Shown here: positions 8,129-17,747 of the stretch, piece after piece
Layout: every line of letters begins with the position of its first letter
Position numbering within the stretch: the first letter of the stretch is position 1
Assembly: GCA_910589395.1 (NCBI GenBank)
Contig: CAJUTL010000006.1
Location: forward strand, 36,118 to 100,117
Direction of reading: 5' to 3'
DNA from: an uncultured Oscillospiraceae bacterium
GTDB lineage: Bacteria; Bacillota_A; Clostridia; Oscillospirales; Acutalibacteraceae
DNA: 64,000 bases
Notes under the pieces: model-generated
What the model was told of the DNA's origin: nothing
The model's database searches: none
Seen by the model: the letters and a program-made list of their open reading frames with translations, nothing else
Program-made: the position numbers and the translations under genes

Positions 8129-9842
8129 AAAACTGGCCGGAGCGATCCGGCAATACAAGAAAGATGCCATTCTATCACCGCTTTTTGTCACACTGGAGGT
8201 GGTGATGGAGGTGGTGATCCCGCTGCTGATGGCGAATTTGATCGATCTGGGCATCGAGGCGGGGGACATGGGCTATATCGTAAAAATGGGCGCGGCCCTG
8301 GCCCTTTGCGCCGTGATCTCCCTTGCCTTCGGCGTGCTTTCCGGGCGGAGCGCGGCAAAGGCCTCCGCCGGGTATGCCTCTAATCTGCGGAAGGATATGT
8401 ACTATAATGTACAGCGCTTTTCCTTTTCCAATATCGATAAATTTTCCACCGGCAGCATCGTTACCCGCCTGACAACAGACGTGACCAATGTGCAGAACGC
8501 CTTTCAAATGGTGATCCGCATTGCGGTACGGGCCCCTATGATGCTGGTGTTCGCCCTGGTGATGGCGTTCAGCCTGAACCCCACTCTTTCCTGGATCTTC
8601 CTTGCCGCGATTCCCATTCTGGGCGGCGGTATGCTGCTGTTTTCCAGCAAGGCCTATCCGGTATTTGAAAGAATGTTCAAGCGCTATGATAAGCTCAATA
8701 CCGTGGTGCAGGAAAATCTGCGGGGCATTCGGGTGGTGAAGGCCTTTGTCCGGGAGGAGCACGAGAAGGAAAAGTTCTGTACCGCTTCTGAGGATATCCG
8801 GAAGGATTCCACCCTGGCGGAAAAGATTCTGGCCTTTACCTCTCCTTTGATGCAGTTCTGTATGTACGGCTGTATTCTGCTGATCTCCTGGTTCGGCGCG
8901 AAGCTGATCGTGGGGAACAGCATGACCACCGGCCAACTGATGAGCATGATCTCCTACGCCTCTCAGATCCTGATGAGCCTGATGATGCTTTCCATGATCT
9001 TTGTGATGACCATCATGTCTCAGGCTTCCGCCAGGCGTATTGTGGAAATTCTGGACGAACAGCCCGATATCACCGACGGGAAAAAGAACCTGACCGAGGT
9101 GAAGGACGGCTCCGTGGTGTTTGAAAACGTGGGCTTCCGCTATAAGAAAAGCGGGGAGCTTTGCCTTTCCGATATCAATTTGAACATACCCTCCGGGCAG
9201 ACGGTGGGTATTTTGGGCGGCACCGGCTCCGGTAAAAGCAGCCTGGTGCAGCTGATCCCCCGTTTGTACGATGCTGCCGAGGGCCATGTGCTGGTAGGCG
9301 GCGAGGACGTGCGGGATTATAACCTGGAAGCCCTGCGGGAAGAGGTGGCCATGGTGCTGCAAAAGAACGAGCTGTTCTCCGGCACCATCAAGGAAAACCT
9401 GCGCTGGGGCAACGAAAACGCCACTGACGAGGAGCTGGAGCATGTCTGTAAGCTCAGCCAGGCCGATTCCTTTATCCAGGAATTCCCGGAGGGGTACGAT
9501 ACCCATATCGAGCAGGGCGGCGCCAATGTTTCCGGCGGCCAGAAGCAGCGGCTCTGTATTGCCAGGGCGCTGCTGAAAAAGCCCAAGGTGTTGATTCTGG
9601 ACGATTCCACCAGCGCGGTGGATACCCACACCGACGCTTTGATCCGCCAGGCCTTCCGGGAGGAGATCCCCGGCACCACAAAGATCATTATCGCCCAGCG
9701 GGTCTCCTCCGTGCAGGATGCGGATCAGATCATCGTGCTGGACGGTGGAAAGATCATGGATATCGGCACCCATGAGGAGCTGATGGAGAAGAGCCCGATC
9801 TATCGGGAAGTATATGAATCTCAGCAGAAAGGGGAGGAATAA
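8121..9842 (+). CDS. ABC exporter half-transporter, degenerate-site subunit
   Basis: Half-transporter of 573 aa: a six-helix ABC exporter domain (about 1-310) followed by an ATPase domain. Walker A is GGTGSGKSS and the signature NVSGGQKQ is canonical. The Walker B segment reads LILDDSTS, with Asp in place of the catalytic Glu, and the H-loop reads AQR instead of AHR. These changes mark the subunit carrying the non-hydrolysing site of heterodimeric exporters (BmrC/D, LmrC/D, TM287/288 type). It overlaps the MarR gene and is followed 2 nt later by its partner. Substrate is unknown; multidrug or peptide export is plausible. Confidence 0.9.
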   Translation: MIKKLAGAIRQYKKDAILSPLFVTLEVVMEVVIPLLMANLIDLGIEAGDMGYIVKMGAALALCAVISLAFGVLSGRSAAKASAGYASNLRKDMYYNVQRFSFSNIDKFSTGSIVTRLTTDVTNVQNAFQMVIRIAVRAPMMLVFALVMAFSLNPTLSWIFLAAIPILGGGMLLFSSKAYPVFERMFKRYDKLNTVVQENLRGIRVVKAFVREEHEKEKFCTASEDIRKDSTLAEKILAFTSPLMQFCMYGCILLISWFGAKLIVGNSMTTGQLMSMISYASQILMSLMMLSMIFVMTIMSQASARRIVEILDEQPDITDGKKNLTEVKDGSVVFENVGFRYKKSGELCLSDINLNIPSGQTVGILGGTGSGKSSLVQLIPRLYDAAEGHVLVGGEDVRDYNLEALREEVAMVLQKNELFSGTIKENLRWGNENATDEELEHVCKLSQADSFIQEFPEGYDTHIEQGGANVSGGQKQRLCIARALLKKPKVLILDDSTSAVDTHTDALIRQAFREEIPGTTKIIIAQRVSSVQDADQIIVLDGGKIMDIGTHEELMEKSPIYREVYESQQKGEE

Positions 9843-9844
9843 GT

Positions 9845-11752
9845 ATGCCAGGACCCAGACACCCCGGGGGAGCGGCCTTTGCCAAGGGAAAAAGGGCCAA
9901 GAACCCCACGAAGACCATTGGACGAATTTTAGGATATATCAGGGGCATGAACCGCCTTCGGTTTCTTATCGTGCTGGTTTGCATTCTGATCAGCTCTATC
10001 GTAAGCGTGATAGGCTCCATGTTTCTGCAAACGCTTATCGATGATTACATCACGCCGCTGCTGGGCATGGAAAACCCGGTGTTTACCGGGCTTTTCAAGG
10101 CTATCGGCATTATGGGTCTGATCTATCTTTCCGGTATTCTTTCGGCGTTTTTGCAAAGCTGGCTGATGGCCACTGTTTCTCAGGGCGTACTGAAGGACAT
10201 TCGGGACGATATGTTCTCCCATATGCAGGCCCTGCCCATTCGGTATTTTGACACGCATACCCACGGCGACACCATGAGCTGCTACACCAACGATACCGAT
10301 ACCATGCGGCAGCTGATCTCTCAAAGCATTCCCCAGCTTTTTTCCTCGCTGATCACCATTATTTCCGTGTTCGTGGCGATGGTCACCACCAGTATCGCGC
10401 TGACAGCATTGGTGCTGGCTTTTGTAGCGGTGATGCTGGTTCTGACCAGGATCATCGGCAGCCGCAGCGGAAAATATTTTGTGCGGCAGCAGAAGTCTTT
10501 GGGTGTGGTAAACGGCTACATTGAAGAGATGGTATCGGGGCAGAAGGTGGTAAAGGTGTTCTGCCACGAGGAAAAGGCCAAGGAAGAATTTGATAAGCTC
10601 AATACCACCCTGCGGGACGAGGCCACCGCCGCCAATATCTATTCCAATATCATGGGGCCCGTGATGGGCAACCTGGGCCATTTGCAGTATGTGCTTATCG
10701 CCGTGGCAGGCGGCGCCCTGGCCCTTTCCGGCATTGGCGGCCTGACACTGGGCGGCATCGCGGCATTTTTACAGCTGAGCCGCAGCTTCACCATGCCAAT
10801 CAGCCAGGTTTCCCAGCAGTTTAACATGATCGTGATGGCCTTAGCCGGCGCGGAAAGAGTGTTTGCCCTCATGGACGAGGAACCGGAGCAGGACGAGGGC
10901 TATGTGACTCTGGTAAACGCCAGGGAGGAAAACGGGGAACTGGTGGAAAGCGAAAAGCGCACCGGCCTGTGGGCCTGGAAGCACCCCCATGGCGATGGCA
11001 CCGTTACCTATACCCGACTTACCGGCAGAGTGGAGCTTCATGGTGTGGACTTCGGGTACGATCCGGAAAAGCTGGTGCTGCACGATATCTCCATCGATGC
11101 CGAGCCCGGTAAGAAGATCGCCTTTGTGGGCGCTACCGGCGCGGGAAAAACCACCATCACAAACCTCATCAACCGGTTTTACGATATCGCCGACGGCAAG
11201 ATCCGGTACGATGGCATCAATATCAACAAGATCAAAAAGCCGGATCTGCGCCGGTCTCTCGGCATTGTATTGCAGGACGTGAATCTGTTTACCGGCACGG
11301 TGCGGGAGAATATCCGCTATGGCAAACTGGATGCTACAGAGGAAGAAGTAATAGCGGCGGCAAAGCTTGCCAATGCCGACAGCTTTATCCGGCGTCTGCC
11401 CGAGGGTTATGATACGGTGCTTACAGGAGACGGCAGTGGACTTTCCCAGGGCCAGCGGCAACTTTTGAGCATTGCCAGAGCTGCGGTGGCCGACCCGCCG
11501 GTCATGATTTTGGACGAAGCCACCTCCTCCATTGATACCCGCACGGAGCGGTTGGTACAGCAGGGTATGGACGGCCTGATGCAGGGTCGCACGGTATTTG
11601 TGATCGCCCATCGGCTTTCCACCGTGCAGAATTCCGACAGCATTCTGGTGCTGGAGCTGGGCCGCATTATCGAGCGCGGCAACCACAGCGAGCTGATCGC
11701 CCAGAAGGGAAAATACTATCAGCTTTACACCGGCGCTTTCGAGCTGGAATAG
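9845..11752 (+). CDS. ABC exporter half-transporter, catalytic-site subunit
   Basis: Half-transporter of 635 aa: a short N-terminal extension, six transmembrane helices (about 30-340), a roughly 50-residue insert before the ATPase, then the NBD. Walker A GATGAGKTT, Walker B MILDEATSSID and H-loop AHRLST are intact. The signature is LSQGQ rather than LSGGQ, which faces the partner's Walker motifs. The two genes thus have complementary defects that give one active and one degenerate ATP site, as known for heterodimeric exporters. SD GGGGAGGA sits upstream of the ATG. Confidence 0.9.
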   Translation: MPGPRHPGGAAFAKGKRAKNPTKTIGRILGYIRGMNRLRFLIVLVCILISSIVSVIGSMFLQTLIDDYITPLLGMENPVFTGLFKAIGIMGLIYLSGILSAFLQSWLMATVSQGVLKDIRDDMFSHMQALPIRYFDTHTHGDTMSCYTNDTDTMRQLISQSIPQLFSSLITIISVFVAMVTTSIALTALVLAFVAVMLVLTRIIGSRSGKYFVRQQKSLGVVNGYIEEMVSGQKVVKVFCHEEKAKEEFDKLNTTLRDEATAANIYSNIMGPVMGNLGHLQYVLIAVAGGALALSGIGGLTLGGIAAFLQLSRSFTMPISQVSQQFNMIVMALAGAERVFALMDEEPEQDEGYVTLVNAREENGELVESEKRTGLWAWKHPHGDGTVTYTRLTGRVELHGVDFGYDPEKLVLHDISIDAEPGKKIAFVGATGAGKTTITNLINRFYDIADGKIRYDGININKIKKPDLRRSLGIVLQDVNLFTGTVRENIRYGKLDATEEEVIAAAKLANADSFIRRLPEGYDTVLTGDGSGLSQGQRQLLSIARAAVADPPVMILDEATSSIDTRTERLVQQGMDGLMQGRTVFVIAHRLSTVQNSDSILVLELGRIIERGNHSELIAQKGKYYQLYTGAFELE

Positions 11753-12885
11753 GTGAAACAACAATGGGAAGCAGGGAAGGATCCCTGCTGATGTAAAGCA
11801 AAGAAGGAAACTCTTGGAAAGTTATATAGGTTTCTCAAGCAGTTCCCCTTATCATCCTGAGGAGTATAGTGACGAAGGATCTCGTCCTTAATTTTCCGAA
11901 TAAAAGGCTAAAGGACGAGATCCTTCACTTCGTTCAGGATGACAGAAAGTAGGGTCTTTTCCTTTTCTAACAACTAACCACTAAAAAACGAGATTCTTCC
12001 CTCCGCTCAGAATGACAGGAGAGAAGTGAGCGAGTAACCGCTAAATTATAGGTTACATATTAGCCGTTAGTCGATAGAGAAAGGCGGCTCCCTCATTGTC
12101 ATCCTGAGGAACAAAATGACGAAGGATCTCGCCCTTAATTTTCCGAATAAAAGGCTAAAGGACGAGATCCTTCACTTCGTTCAGGATGACAGAAAGTAGG
12201 GTCTTTTCCTTTTCTAACAACTAACTACTCACAATTAACATGCCAAATTCCAATTTAGCGGACTAATGAATAGTAGTAACTCCTTGCCTTTCTCGCCTGT
12301 CGGCTCAGTCGGTTCGCACCAGCGTCCCATCGGCACACGTCCAGCAACGACCGAGTTGACAAACGAGAACGGGTCAGAGCGGTTGCTGTGCCCCAGTGGG
12401 GCACGTTCAGCAATGTCTGAAGCGACAGCTGAGTTCTCCACTGGAGACCTTCCCCCCACTGAGGCACATCAACCGGAGCGAAGCGTAGAAAGCAGTCACG
12501 GCAAAGCCGTGACTGAGGGGTTCTGACAGAAGAGTAGAAAATACTGGTTTTATGCGGATTTCCAGCGAGCTGGAACCTCTCCACCACCTGACGGTGGTCC
12601 CAGAAGGCTGCAAAGCAACCTTCTTCCCCTATTCAGGGGTGAGCGCGTCCCGATGGCACACAGCAACCGAGCCGACAGGCGAGAAAGCCAAGGGCTAGCG
12701 TTAAACTGCAATTTGCCATCTTATCTTCCGGTCGAGTCAGAAACCAAACTTCTGTACCAAGCGGGGACACGAGTGGCCACGGCGCCTCGCCGTAAACTAC
12801 AATTTGGCGTATTCTGTACTTTTCTCTTCATTGCTAATTTCCCATTGTCTCCCTTTTTAGCATAGCTATTTACAGCGAACCACAG
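11753..12885. repeat. Gene-free repeat cluster with two A copies and a B mosaic
   Basis: No credible gene in over 1.1 kb. Family A copies lie at 11851-11945 and 12097-12191. They share a nearly identical block of about 100 bp (11881-11979 versus 12127-12225), suggesting recent duplication. A truncated A arm lies near 11990-12020. From about 12283 to 12690 a longer mosaic of hairpins (CCCCAGTGGGG, CTCCACTGGAG, CCACCTGACGGTGG, GTCACGGC/GCCGTGAC) resembles 21780-22135. Short ORFs here follow repeat structure and are not supported. Confidence 0.8.
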
Positions 12886-12934
12886 AAAAGCAAAACAGCC
12901 TTGGAGCAATAAGCTCCAAGGCTGTTTTGCTTTT
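12886..12934. terminator. Terminator at the end of asnB1
   Basis: A 21-bp stem with left arm 12887-12907 and right arm 12913-12933 (core GCCTTGGAGC/GCTCCAAGGC) and A/T-rich flanks on both sides. It should stop transcription of the minus-strand asparagine synthetase and could act in both directions. Confidence 0.85.
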
Positions 12935-12938
12935 TGCG

Positions 12939-14795
12939 TTAATTTTTTACAAAGAACTGCTCGTACCACACAATAAAAGTGTAGAAGGACCAGATCTTCT
13001 GCATATTCAGGGCTTTTCCTTCCTTGTGGTCGTCCAAAAGCTTCATCAGCTCTTTTGTAACGAAGAACTTTTCGGCGATCTCGCTTTGGAAGGCTTCCTT
13101 TACCTTGTTGTAATATTTCTCCTCCCGCAGCCAGTCGGAAAGGGGAACCGGGAAGCCCAGCTTCTTTTTGTTGGCCGTGCGTTCCGGCAGCTGCTTGATA
13201 GCGGCGCTTCGCAATGCCTTTTTGGTGGTTTCCGTTTTGCAGTCCGCCCGGAAGCGGGTGGGAATGCGGGTGGAAAGCTCCAGCATTTTTTTATCCAGGA
13301 AGGGCACTCGCAGCTCCAGAGAATTGGCCATGCTCATGCGGTCTGCCTTCAAAAGGATATCATAGATCATCCAGGTGTGCATATCCACGTATTGCAGCTG
13401 GGTGGGCTCGTCCAGGTCCCGCACCTCGTCGAAATAGCGCTTGCTGTATTCCTCCGGCAGCTTGGAGGTGATAGGGCGCTTCAGGTATTTCTGGCGCTCC
13501 CGGCTATCGGTAAACACATAGTTTGCCCGCATAAACCGCTGCCAGGGCTCCATGGCCCCCCGCACCAGGAAATGCTTGCCCTTGAATTCCGGCAGCTTTC
13601 CCGCCACGGCGCCCGCCATTTTCCGCAGAGGACGGGGCACCTTCCTGGTGTATTCGGCGAAATGGCCGCCCTGCAGGTACATGGGGTAGCCGCCGAACAG
13701 CTCGTCCGCGCCCTCGCCGGAAAGCACCACCTTCACATATTTCCTGGCGTTCTTTGCCAGAAAATACAGGGGGATCTCCGAAGGGTTGGGCAGGGGCTCG
13801 TCCATAAAATACTGAATTTCCGGCATAGCGTCGAAGAATTCATCGGCAGAAACCTTATTGCTGATATTGGGTACGCCCACCACGCTGGAAAAATCCTGGG
13901 CATAGGGCAGCTCGCTGTATTTTTCCTCCTCATAGCCTACGGAGAAGGTTTTTACTTTTTTGGTTCCCTTGGAAATTTCCTTCACCACGTAGCTGGAATC
14001 CACGCCGGAGGAAAGGAAGCAGCCCACCTCCACATCGCTGATCTGGTGCATGGCCACCGATTCTGTGAATTCCCTTGTGATCTCCTGCTCCCAGTATTCC
14101 AGGGATCTGTCCTCTTCCGCCCGGTACTGGATACGGTAGTACCGCTCGATCTGCATTTCCCCGTTTTGATAAGTGAAGCAATGGGCGCCGGGCAGCTTAT
14201 ACACGTTCTTGAAGATCGTTTCCTCATCGGGAAGGTATTCGTAAGAAAGATACTCCGGGATCTTTTCCTCCCGCAGCTCCTTTTGAAAGCCGGGGTGGGA
14301 GAGGAAGCTCTTGATCTCAGAGCCGAAAAGAAATTCCTTGCCATCTTTGTAGTAGTAGAAGGGCTTGATGCCGAAAATATCCCGGGCGCCGAAAAGTTTT
14401 TTCTCCGCCTTGTCCCAAATGACAAAGGCGAACATGCCCCGAAGCTTTTGCAGAATTTCTTTTCCGTATTCCTCATAGCCGTGAAGAATCACTTCAGAAT
14501 CAGCTTTTGTTGTAAAGCTGTGCCCCTTGTCGATCAAATCCTCCCGAAGAGCCTGATAGTTATAGATCTCTCCGTTAAACAGCAGGGCCTTGGTGCCGTT
14601 TTCATTGAGAATGGGCTGTCTGCCGCCCGCGAGATCGATAATGGAAAGCCGCCGGAAGCCCAGGGAAATATCTTCGTCCACATAGTAGTGAGCGTCGTCC
14701 GGCCCCCGGTGAACGATCCTGTCCGCCATGGCGTGGATCACCGCCTCCCGGTTTGAAACCGCCGAGGTATTGAAAAAACCTGCAAAACCGCACAT
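12939..14795 (-). CDS. Asparagine synthetase-type amidotransferase 1
   Basis: Glutamine-dependent amidotransferase of 618 aa. The N-terminal class II glutaminase domain starts with Cys2 (MCGFAGFF) and has HRGPDD, the RLSIID segment and NGEIYNY. The C-terminal ATP-pyrophosphatase domain has the PPi loop SSGVDSSYV at about 260. It is longer than E. coli AsnB (554 aa) and similar in size to B. subtilis AsnB and Lactococcus AsnH, which amidate peptidoglycan precursors. Location beside an aspartate racemase and a D-Asp-ligase-like enzyme makes amidation of peptidoglycan D-Asp, or of mDAP, more likely than free Asn synthesis. That is inference. A paralogue lies at 17731-19587. Confidence 0.85.
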   Translation of the reverse strand: MCGFAGFFNTSAVSNREAVIHAMADRIVHRGPDDAHYYVDEDISLGFRRLSIIDLAGGRQPILNENGTKALLFNGEIYNYQALREDLIDKGHSFTTKADSEVILHGYEEYGKEILQKLRGMFAFVIWDKAEKKLFGARDIFGIKPFYYYKDGKEFLFGSEIKSFLSHPGFQKELREEKIPEYLSYEYLPDEETIFKNVYKLPGAHCFTYQNGEMQIERYYRIQYRAEEDRSLEYWEQEITREFTESVAMHQISDVEVGCFLSSGVDSSYVVKEISKGTKKVKTFSVGYEEEKYSELPYAQDFSSVVGVPNISNKVSADEFFDAMPEIQYFMDEPLPNPSEIPLYFLAKNARKYVKVVLSGEGADELFGGYPMYLQGGHFAEYTRKVPRPLRKMAGAVAGKLPEFKGKHFLVRGAMEPWQRFMRANYVFTDSRERQKYLKRPITSKLPEEYSKRYFDEVRDLDEPTQLQYVDMHTWMIYDILLKADRMSMANSLELRVPFLDKKMLELSTRIPTRFRADCKTETTKKALRSAAIKQLPERTANKKKLGFPVPLSDWLREEKYYNKVKEAFQSEIAEKFFVTKELMKLLDDHKEGKALNMQKIWSFYTFIVWYEQFFVKN

Positions 14796-14841
14796 AGTAT
14801 GCTACACTCCGATCTTCTGAAATTTTAGAGCACCTTTTACT

Positions 14842-15024
14842 GGGGCTTGTTTGAAAATAGAGAAAATGATGGATTTTTGACCAGAAGCGGTCAATTTCAA
14901 GGAAGAAACCGCAAGTCAATCTCGTGCGATTGAAGTCAATCACGAGATTGACTGGGATTTCTAACGCGGAAAATGGCCGTTTATAGGCAAAAAGACGGCA
15001 TTTTCGATTTTTCAAAGAAGCCCT
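14842..15024 (+). repeat. Family H repeat element, copy 1
   Basis: About 183 bp bounded by GGGGCTTGTTTGAAAA and TTTTTCAAAGAAGCCC, an imperfect terminal inverted repeat. Internal landmarks TAGAGAAAATG, TGGATTTTTG and GGCAAAAAGACGGC recur in the same order at 50380-50542 and, inverted, at 63111-63256. A central GTCAATCACGAGATTGAC palindrome is specific to this copy; the same palindrome also occurs in a family G element at 50756. The stop codon of the next minus-strand gene lies within its terminus. Confidence 0.75.
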
Positions 15025-15475
15025 AAGGCTGAATGACAAGCTTCAGTTCAATATCTTCACAATCATATCCCACAAGCTTGAATCGGTTTTGCCCCTTTGG
15101 CATCGGCAGTACGATCCTGGTAGTTTCCTCAGCAGAAGCTTCCGACGAACGTTCGATCACAGTGGTAACCTTGTCATTGGGGTCGATATGCACGATTTTA
15201 GCCTGTCCCCCGGAAAGAGTGAAGGTAAATTCGATCGTAAGCTCCTGTGCTTCCGGCAGATGATTTTCCCATATGGTTTCACGCCCGTCAAATTTTCCTA
15301 TGGAGAAAGAGAGCTCGTTGTCCTTTTGAGAGCTGGCGGAAAAGGATTTTGCGAAATGATCCGCCTGTACGAGCATCTCCTCGGAATTGTATTCCAGTTT
15401 CGCAAATTCGTTGCCGCACGCAGCCAGAAGCAGGCACAGAAAAGTAAGCAGCAGGATTTTTACCAGGTTTTTCAT
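15023..15475 (-). CDS. Small lipoprotein of unknown function
   Basis: A 150-aa predicted lipoprotein: MKNLVKILLLTF start, hydrophobic core and lipobox LLAAC, giving a mature protein lipidated at Cys20. The rest is soluble and beta-rich with no recognised motif; a GQNRFKLVGYDCEDIELKLV stretch near the C-terminus suggests a jelly-roll-like sheet. It lies between the aspartate racemase and asparagine synthetase 1 on the same strand, so it may be part of the cell-wall locus. Its stop codon falls in the end of a family H repeat. I do not recognise the family. Confidence 0.75.
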   Translation of the reverse strand: MKNLVKILLLTFLCLLLAACGNEFAKLEYNSEEMLVQADHFAKSFSASSQKDNELSFSIGKFDGRETIWENHLPEAQELTIEFTFTLSGGQAKIVHIDPNDKVTTVIERSSEASAEETTRIVLPMPKGQNRFKLVGYDCEDIELKLVIQP

Positions 15476-15517
15476 GGCATTTTCCTTTCTGAAGGGAGTA
15501 AAGTAATGCGCCCCTTC

Positions 15518-16234
15518 TCAGCAAAGCAAGGTTTTATATTCCGGCTTTAATGTTCCGCCGCATTCCTCTACACAGCGTTTGGCAAGCACTTCTAAGGCGT
15601 CCAAATAGCGGCTATCCAATCCGGCGCTCTTTTTAATGAGGGAGAGCTCTGTGCAGCCCAGCACAATGCAGTCGCAGCCCGCACCGTACAGGGCCTCCGA
15701 CAGCCTGTGAAATTTTTCCGGGCTGGCGGGCTTTCCCGCCTTGATCTCGTCATAGATCAGGCTCATCACCAGTGCCTGCTCCGGCTCTTTCGGGATCGCC
15801 GCCTCCAGCCCCAGGCCGGAAAAGGCGCTCTGAAACAGGCCGGTGCTCACCGTGCCGGTGGTGGCCAAAATGCCGGGGCGCTTTTTTCCGGCAGCCTTCA
15901 GCTCCCGGGCGGTTTCCTCCACCATGTTGAGAAAGGGAATGGAAACGCTTCCGGCAAGCTCCTTGTAGAAATAATGGGAGGTAACGCAGGGGGCGCACAG
16001 GCACCCTGCCCCCAGCCCCTCCAGGGTTTTGGCGGTGGCCGTCATAGAGGGCAGGGGAGAAGGCTTTTCAGGATCCAGAATATGGGCGGTGCGGTCCGGC
16101 ACCTGAGGCCGGTCAAATACGATCACGTCCAGATGCTCCTGGTCGGTTTTCGCGTCTGTCATTTCGATAATGAGCTGCAAGAGATAAGCGGTGGCCATAG
16201 GCCCCAGCCCGCCGATAATGCCCAGTGTTTTCAT
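15518..16234 (-). CDS. Aspartate/glutamate racemase family protein, probable aspartate racemase
   Basis: Member of the Asp/Glu racemase superfamily, 238 aa. N-terminal MKTLGIIGGLGPMAT is typical of aspartate racemases. The two catalytic cysteines are in CAPCVTSHYF (about 82-85) and VLGCTELS (about 192). It should make D-Asp from L-Asp in the cytoplasm without PLP. The ATG at 16234 is preferred over the in-frame GTG at 16243 because GAGAGG then has normal spacing. The neighbouring D-aspartate-ligase-like gene suggests that D-Asp feeds peptidoglycan cross-bridge synthesis. Glutamate racemase (MurI) is less likely given the N-terminal sequence. Confidence 0.85.
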   Translation of the reverse strand: MKTLGIIGGLGPMATAYLLQLIIEMTDAKTDQEHLDVIVFDRPQVPDRTAHILDPEKPSPLPSMTATAKTLEGLGAGCLCAPCVTSHYFYKELAGSVSIPFLNMVEETARELKAAGKKRPGILATTGTVSTGLFQSAFSGLGLEAAIPKEPEQALVMSLIYDEIKAGKPASPEKFHRLSEALYGAGCDCIVLGCTELSLIKKSAGLDSRYLDALEVLAKRCVEECGGTLKPEYKTLLC

Positions 16235-16269
16235 GGAGTTCACCTCTCTTTTCCATTTAATGGAAGATA

Positions 16270-16495
16270 AGATAAATTGGAATTTGCAGGACTGACAAAT
16301 AGCAGTAACCCCTTGCCTTCCCTGACAGGGGAGGTGGCGGCCATAAGGCCGTCGGAGGGGTTCCAGCTCAGCTGAAACTTCGATAAATCCTACATTTCAC
16401 CAACTGTTCTGGTAGAACCCCTCAGTCACGACTTCGCCGTGACAGCTCCCCTTTCAGGGGAGCCAAGGGTTATGTGCAAAACTATCATTTAGCCT
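16270..16495. repeat. Family B repeat between ligase and racemase genes
   Basis: The copy spans about 16308-16470 and carries the CCCCTTGCC start, the GGCGGCC/GGCCGTC inner hairpin, GTCACGACTTCGCCGTGAC and the CTCCCCTTTCAGGGGAG end. It splits the ligase and racemase genes, which are otherwise in the same direction. Confidence 0.7.
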
Positions 16496-16511
16496 TCCTT
16501 TACAACGCCTC

Positions 16512-17747
16512 TCAATCCCGCAGTCCCTTATTCCCAAAATACCGCTTATACTTTTCAAAATAGTGGTATTGGTTTTTCACAAAATGGACCCAGCGCTTCA
16601 GGGAACGGTCGCCCTTGTAGTAGTAGGACCGGCAGTATTTGCCCTGGCGGATCAGCTCCTTTGCTTCTGCCTTCAGGGCCTCGTCCTTGACATACCGGAA
16701 GATGATCTTTTTTGGAATGATCGTCCACAGCACCTTGTTGGTGGCCGCGGTGCAGGGCAGGTCCTTGTGATAGATCACATCGTCCACCAGCCATTTTGCC
16801 AGGTTGTATCCGGCGGCGGTGACAAAAAAGCTGCTTCTGCCCTGCCGGAGGTTCATTTCAAACAGCTTATAAGTGCCGTCCCGCCGGTCATATTTCATAT
16901 CGAAATTGGCAAAGCCCACATAGCCGATGCCTTCCAGAAAATTTTTCATCATCTCGTTGAGCTTTTCATCATAGCCGTTTATGATGGCGGCATAGCTGCC
17001 GATACCCTCGGGGGAATGCTCTTCCAAAAGGGCGTTGCCCAGGGCGATAAGCTTTACCTTCTTATCCCTGCCGCAGTAGCAGTTCATCACCCGCATGTTG
17101 CTGTCGTCGCCGGGAATGTACTCCTGCAAAATCAGGTGATCCTTGTAGGAGGAAGAATAGATGGCGGTGAGGATCGCATCGAATTCCTCCCGGGTTTCCG
17201 CCACAAACACCTTTTTCTTGTGGGGAAATTTACAGTTCCAATAGGCAACGGAATTGGAGGGCTTGATGATAACGGGAAAGTCAAAGGGCAGCTCCAGGTT
17301 TTCATGGTTTTCATAGGTGCAGGTAGTGGTTTTCGGAAAGGAAAACCCGTGCTCGGTGCAAACCTCATAAAAGCTTTCCTTGATGGAAAGCCGCATGAGA
17401 AGCTCTTCCTCAATGCATTCAAATTCGTACACGCCCCGAAGCTGCTCCTGATTTCTCACCAGCAGCTTGATATAGTTATCCCCACAGGGGACAAGCAGCA
17501 GCTTTTTGCCCGTGCCCTCATAGCGCTTTGCGAAATTCAGAAGCGTGGAAACGAACACCTCGTCGTCTTCCAGCTTCGGCTCCACTACCTCTACCGTGAC
17601 GATTTTGCTGGCGGTGCAGGGGCCTAAGATCCCCTTTCCGATGGCAACGGAGGAAACGCCGTATTCCTCGTGAAAGGAGCGGGCCATACCGTACACGTTG
17701 ATATCGCTGCCCAGCAGTACCGGGATAAACTCAATTTTCTCCGCCAT
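16512..17747 (-). CDS. ATP-grasp ligase, probable D-aspartate ligase for peptidoglycan
   Basis: 411-aa ATP-grasp protein. Start IPVLLGSDINVYGMARSFHE, central LILQEYIPGDDSNMRV and C-terminal GFANFDMKYD, then FEMNLRQGRSSFFVT, correspond in order to the D-aspartate ligase Aslfm of Enterococcus faecium as I know it, which ligates D-Asp to the epsilon-amino group of L-Lys in UDP-MurNAc-pentapeptide. The FEMN segment provides the Mg-binding Glu/Asn pair of the grasp fold. It overlaps the upstream asparagine synthetase by 17 nt, with SD GGAGG 8 nt before the ATG. Neighbouring racemase and two amidotransferases complete a D-Asp/D-Asn bridge pathway. The substrate stem residue in this organism is not known. 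Confidence 0.82.
   Translation of the reverse strand: MAEKIEFIPVLLGSDINVYGMARSFHEEYGVSSVAIGKGILGPCTASKIVTVEVVEPKLEDDEVFVSTLLNFAKRYEGTGKKLLLVPCGDNYIKLLVRNQEQLRGVYEFECIEEELLMRLSIKESFYEVCTEHGFSFPKTTTCTYENHENLELPFDFPVIIKPSNSVAYWNCKFPHKKKVFVAETREEFDAILTAIYSSSYKDHLILQEYIPGDDSNMRVMNCYCGRDKKVKLIALGNALLEEHSPEGIGSYAAIINGYDEKLNEMMKNFLEGIGYVGFANFDMKYDRRDGTYKLFEMNLRQGRSSFFVTAAGYNLAKWLVDDVIYHKDLPCTAATNKVLWTIIPKKIIFRYVKDEALKAEAKELIRQGKYCRSYYYKGDRSLKRWVHFVKNQYHYFEKYKRYFGNKGLRD

Noticed and set aside
8175..9773. Long open frame antisense to the first exporter gene
   Set aside because: It mirrors the sense codons in GC-rich DNA, has no ribosome binding site or family motif, and the sense frame is a clear ABC exporter.
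12255..12613. Several overlapping short ORFs in the repeat cluster
   Set aside because: They follow palindromic repeat modules also found at 21780-22135, have no good start signals, and are not conserved as proteins between the two copies.
12927..14756. Open frame of about 600 codons on the plus strand over asparagine synthetase 1
   Set aside because: A codon shadow; His/Gln-rich with no motif. The opposite strand encodes a complete AsnB-type enzyme.
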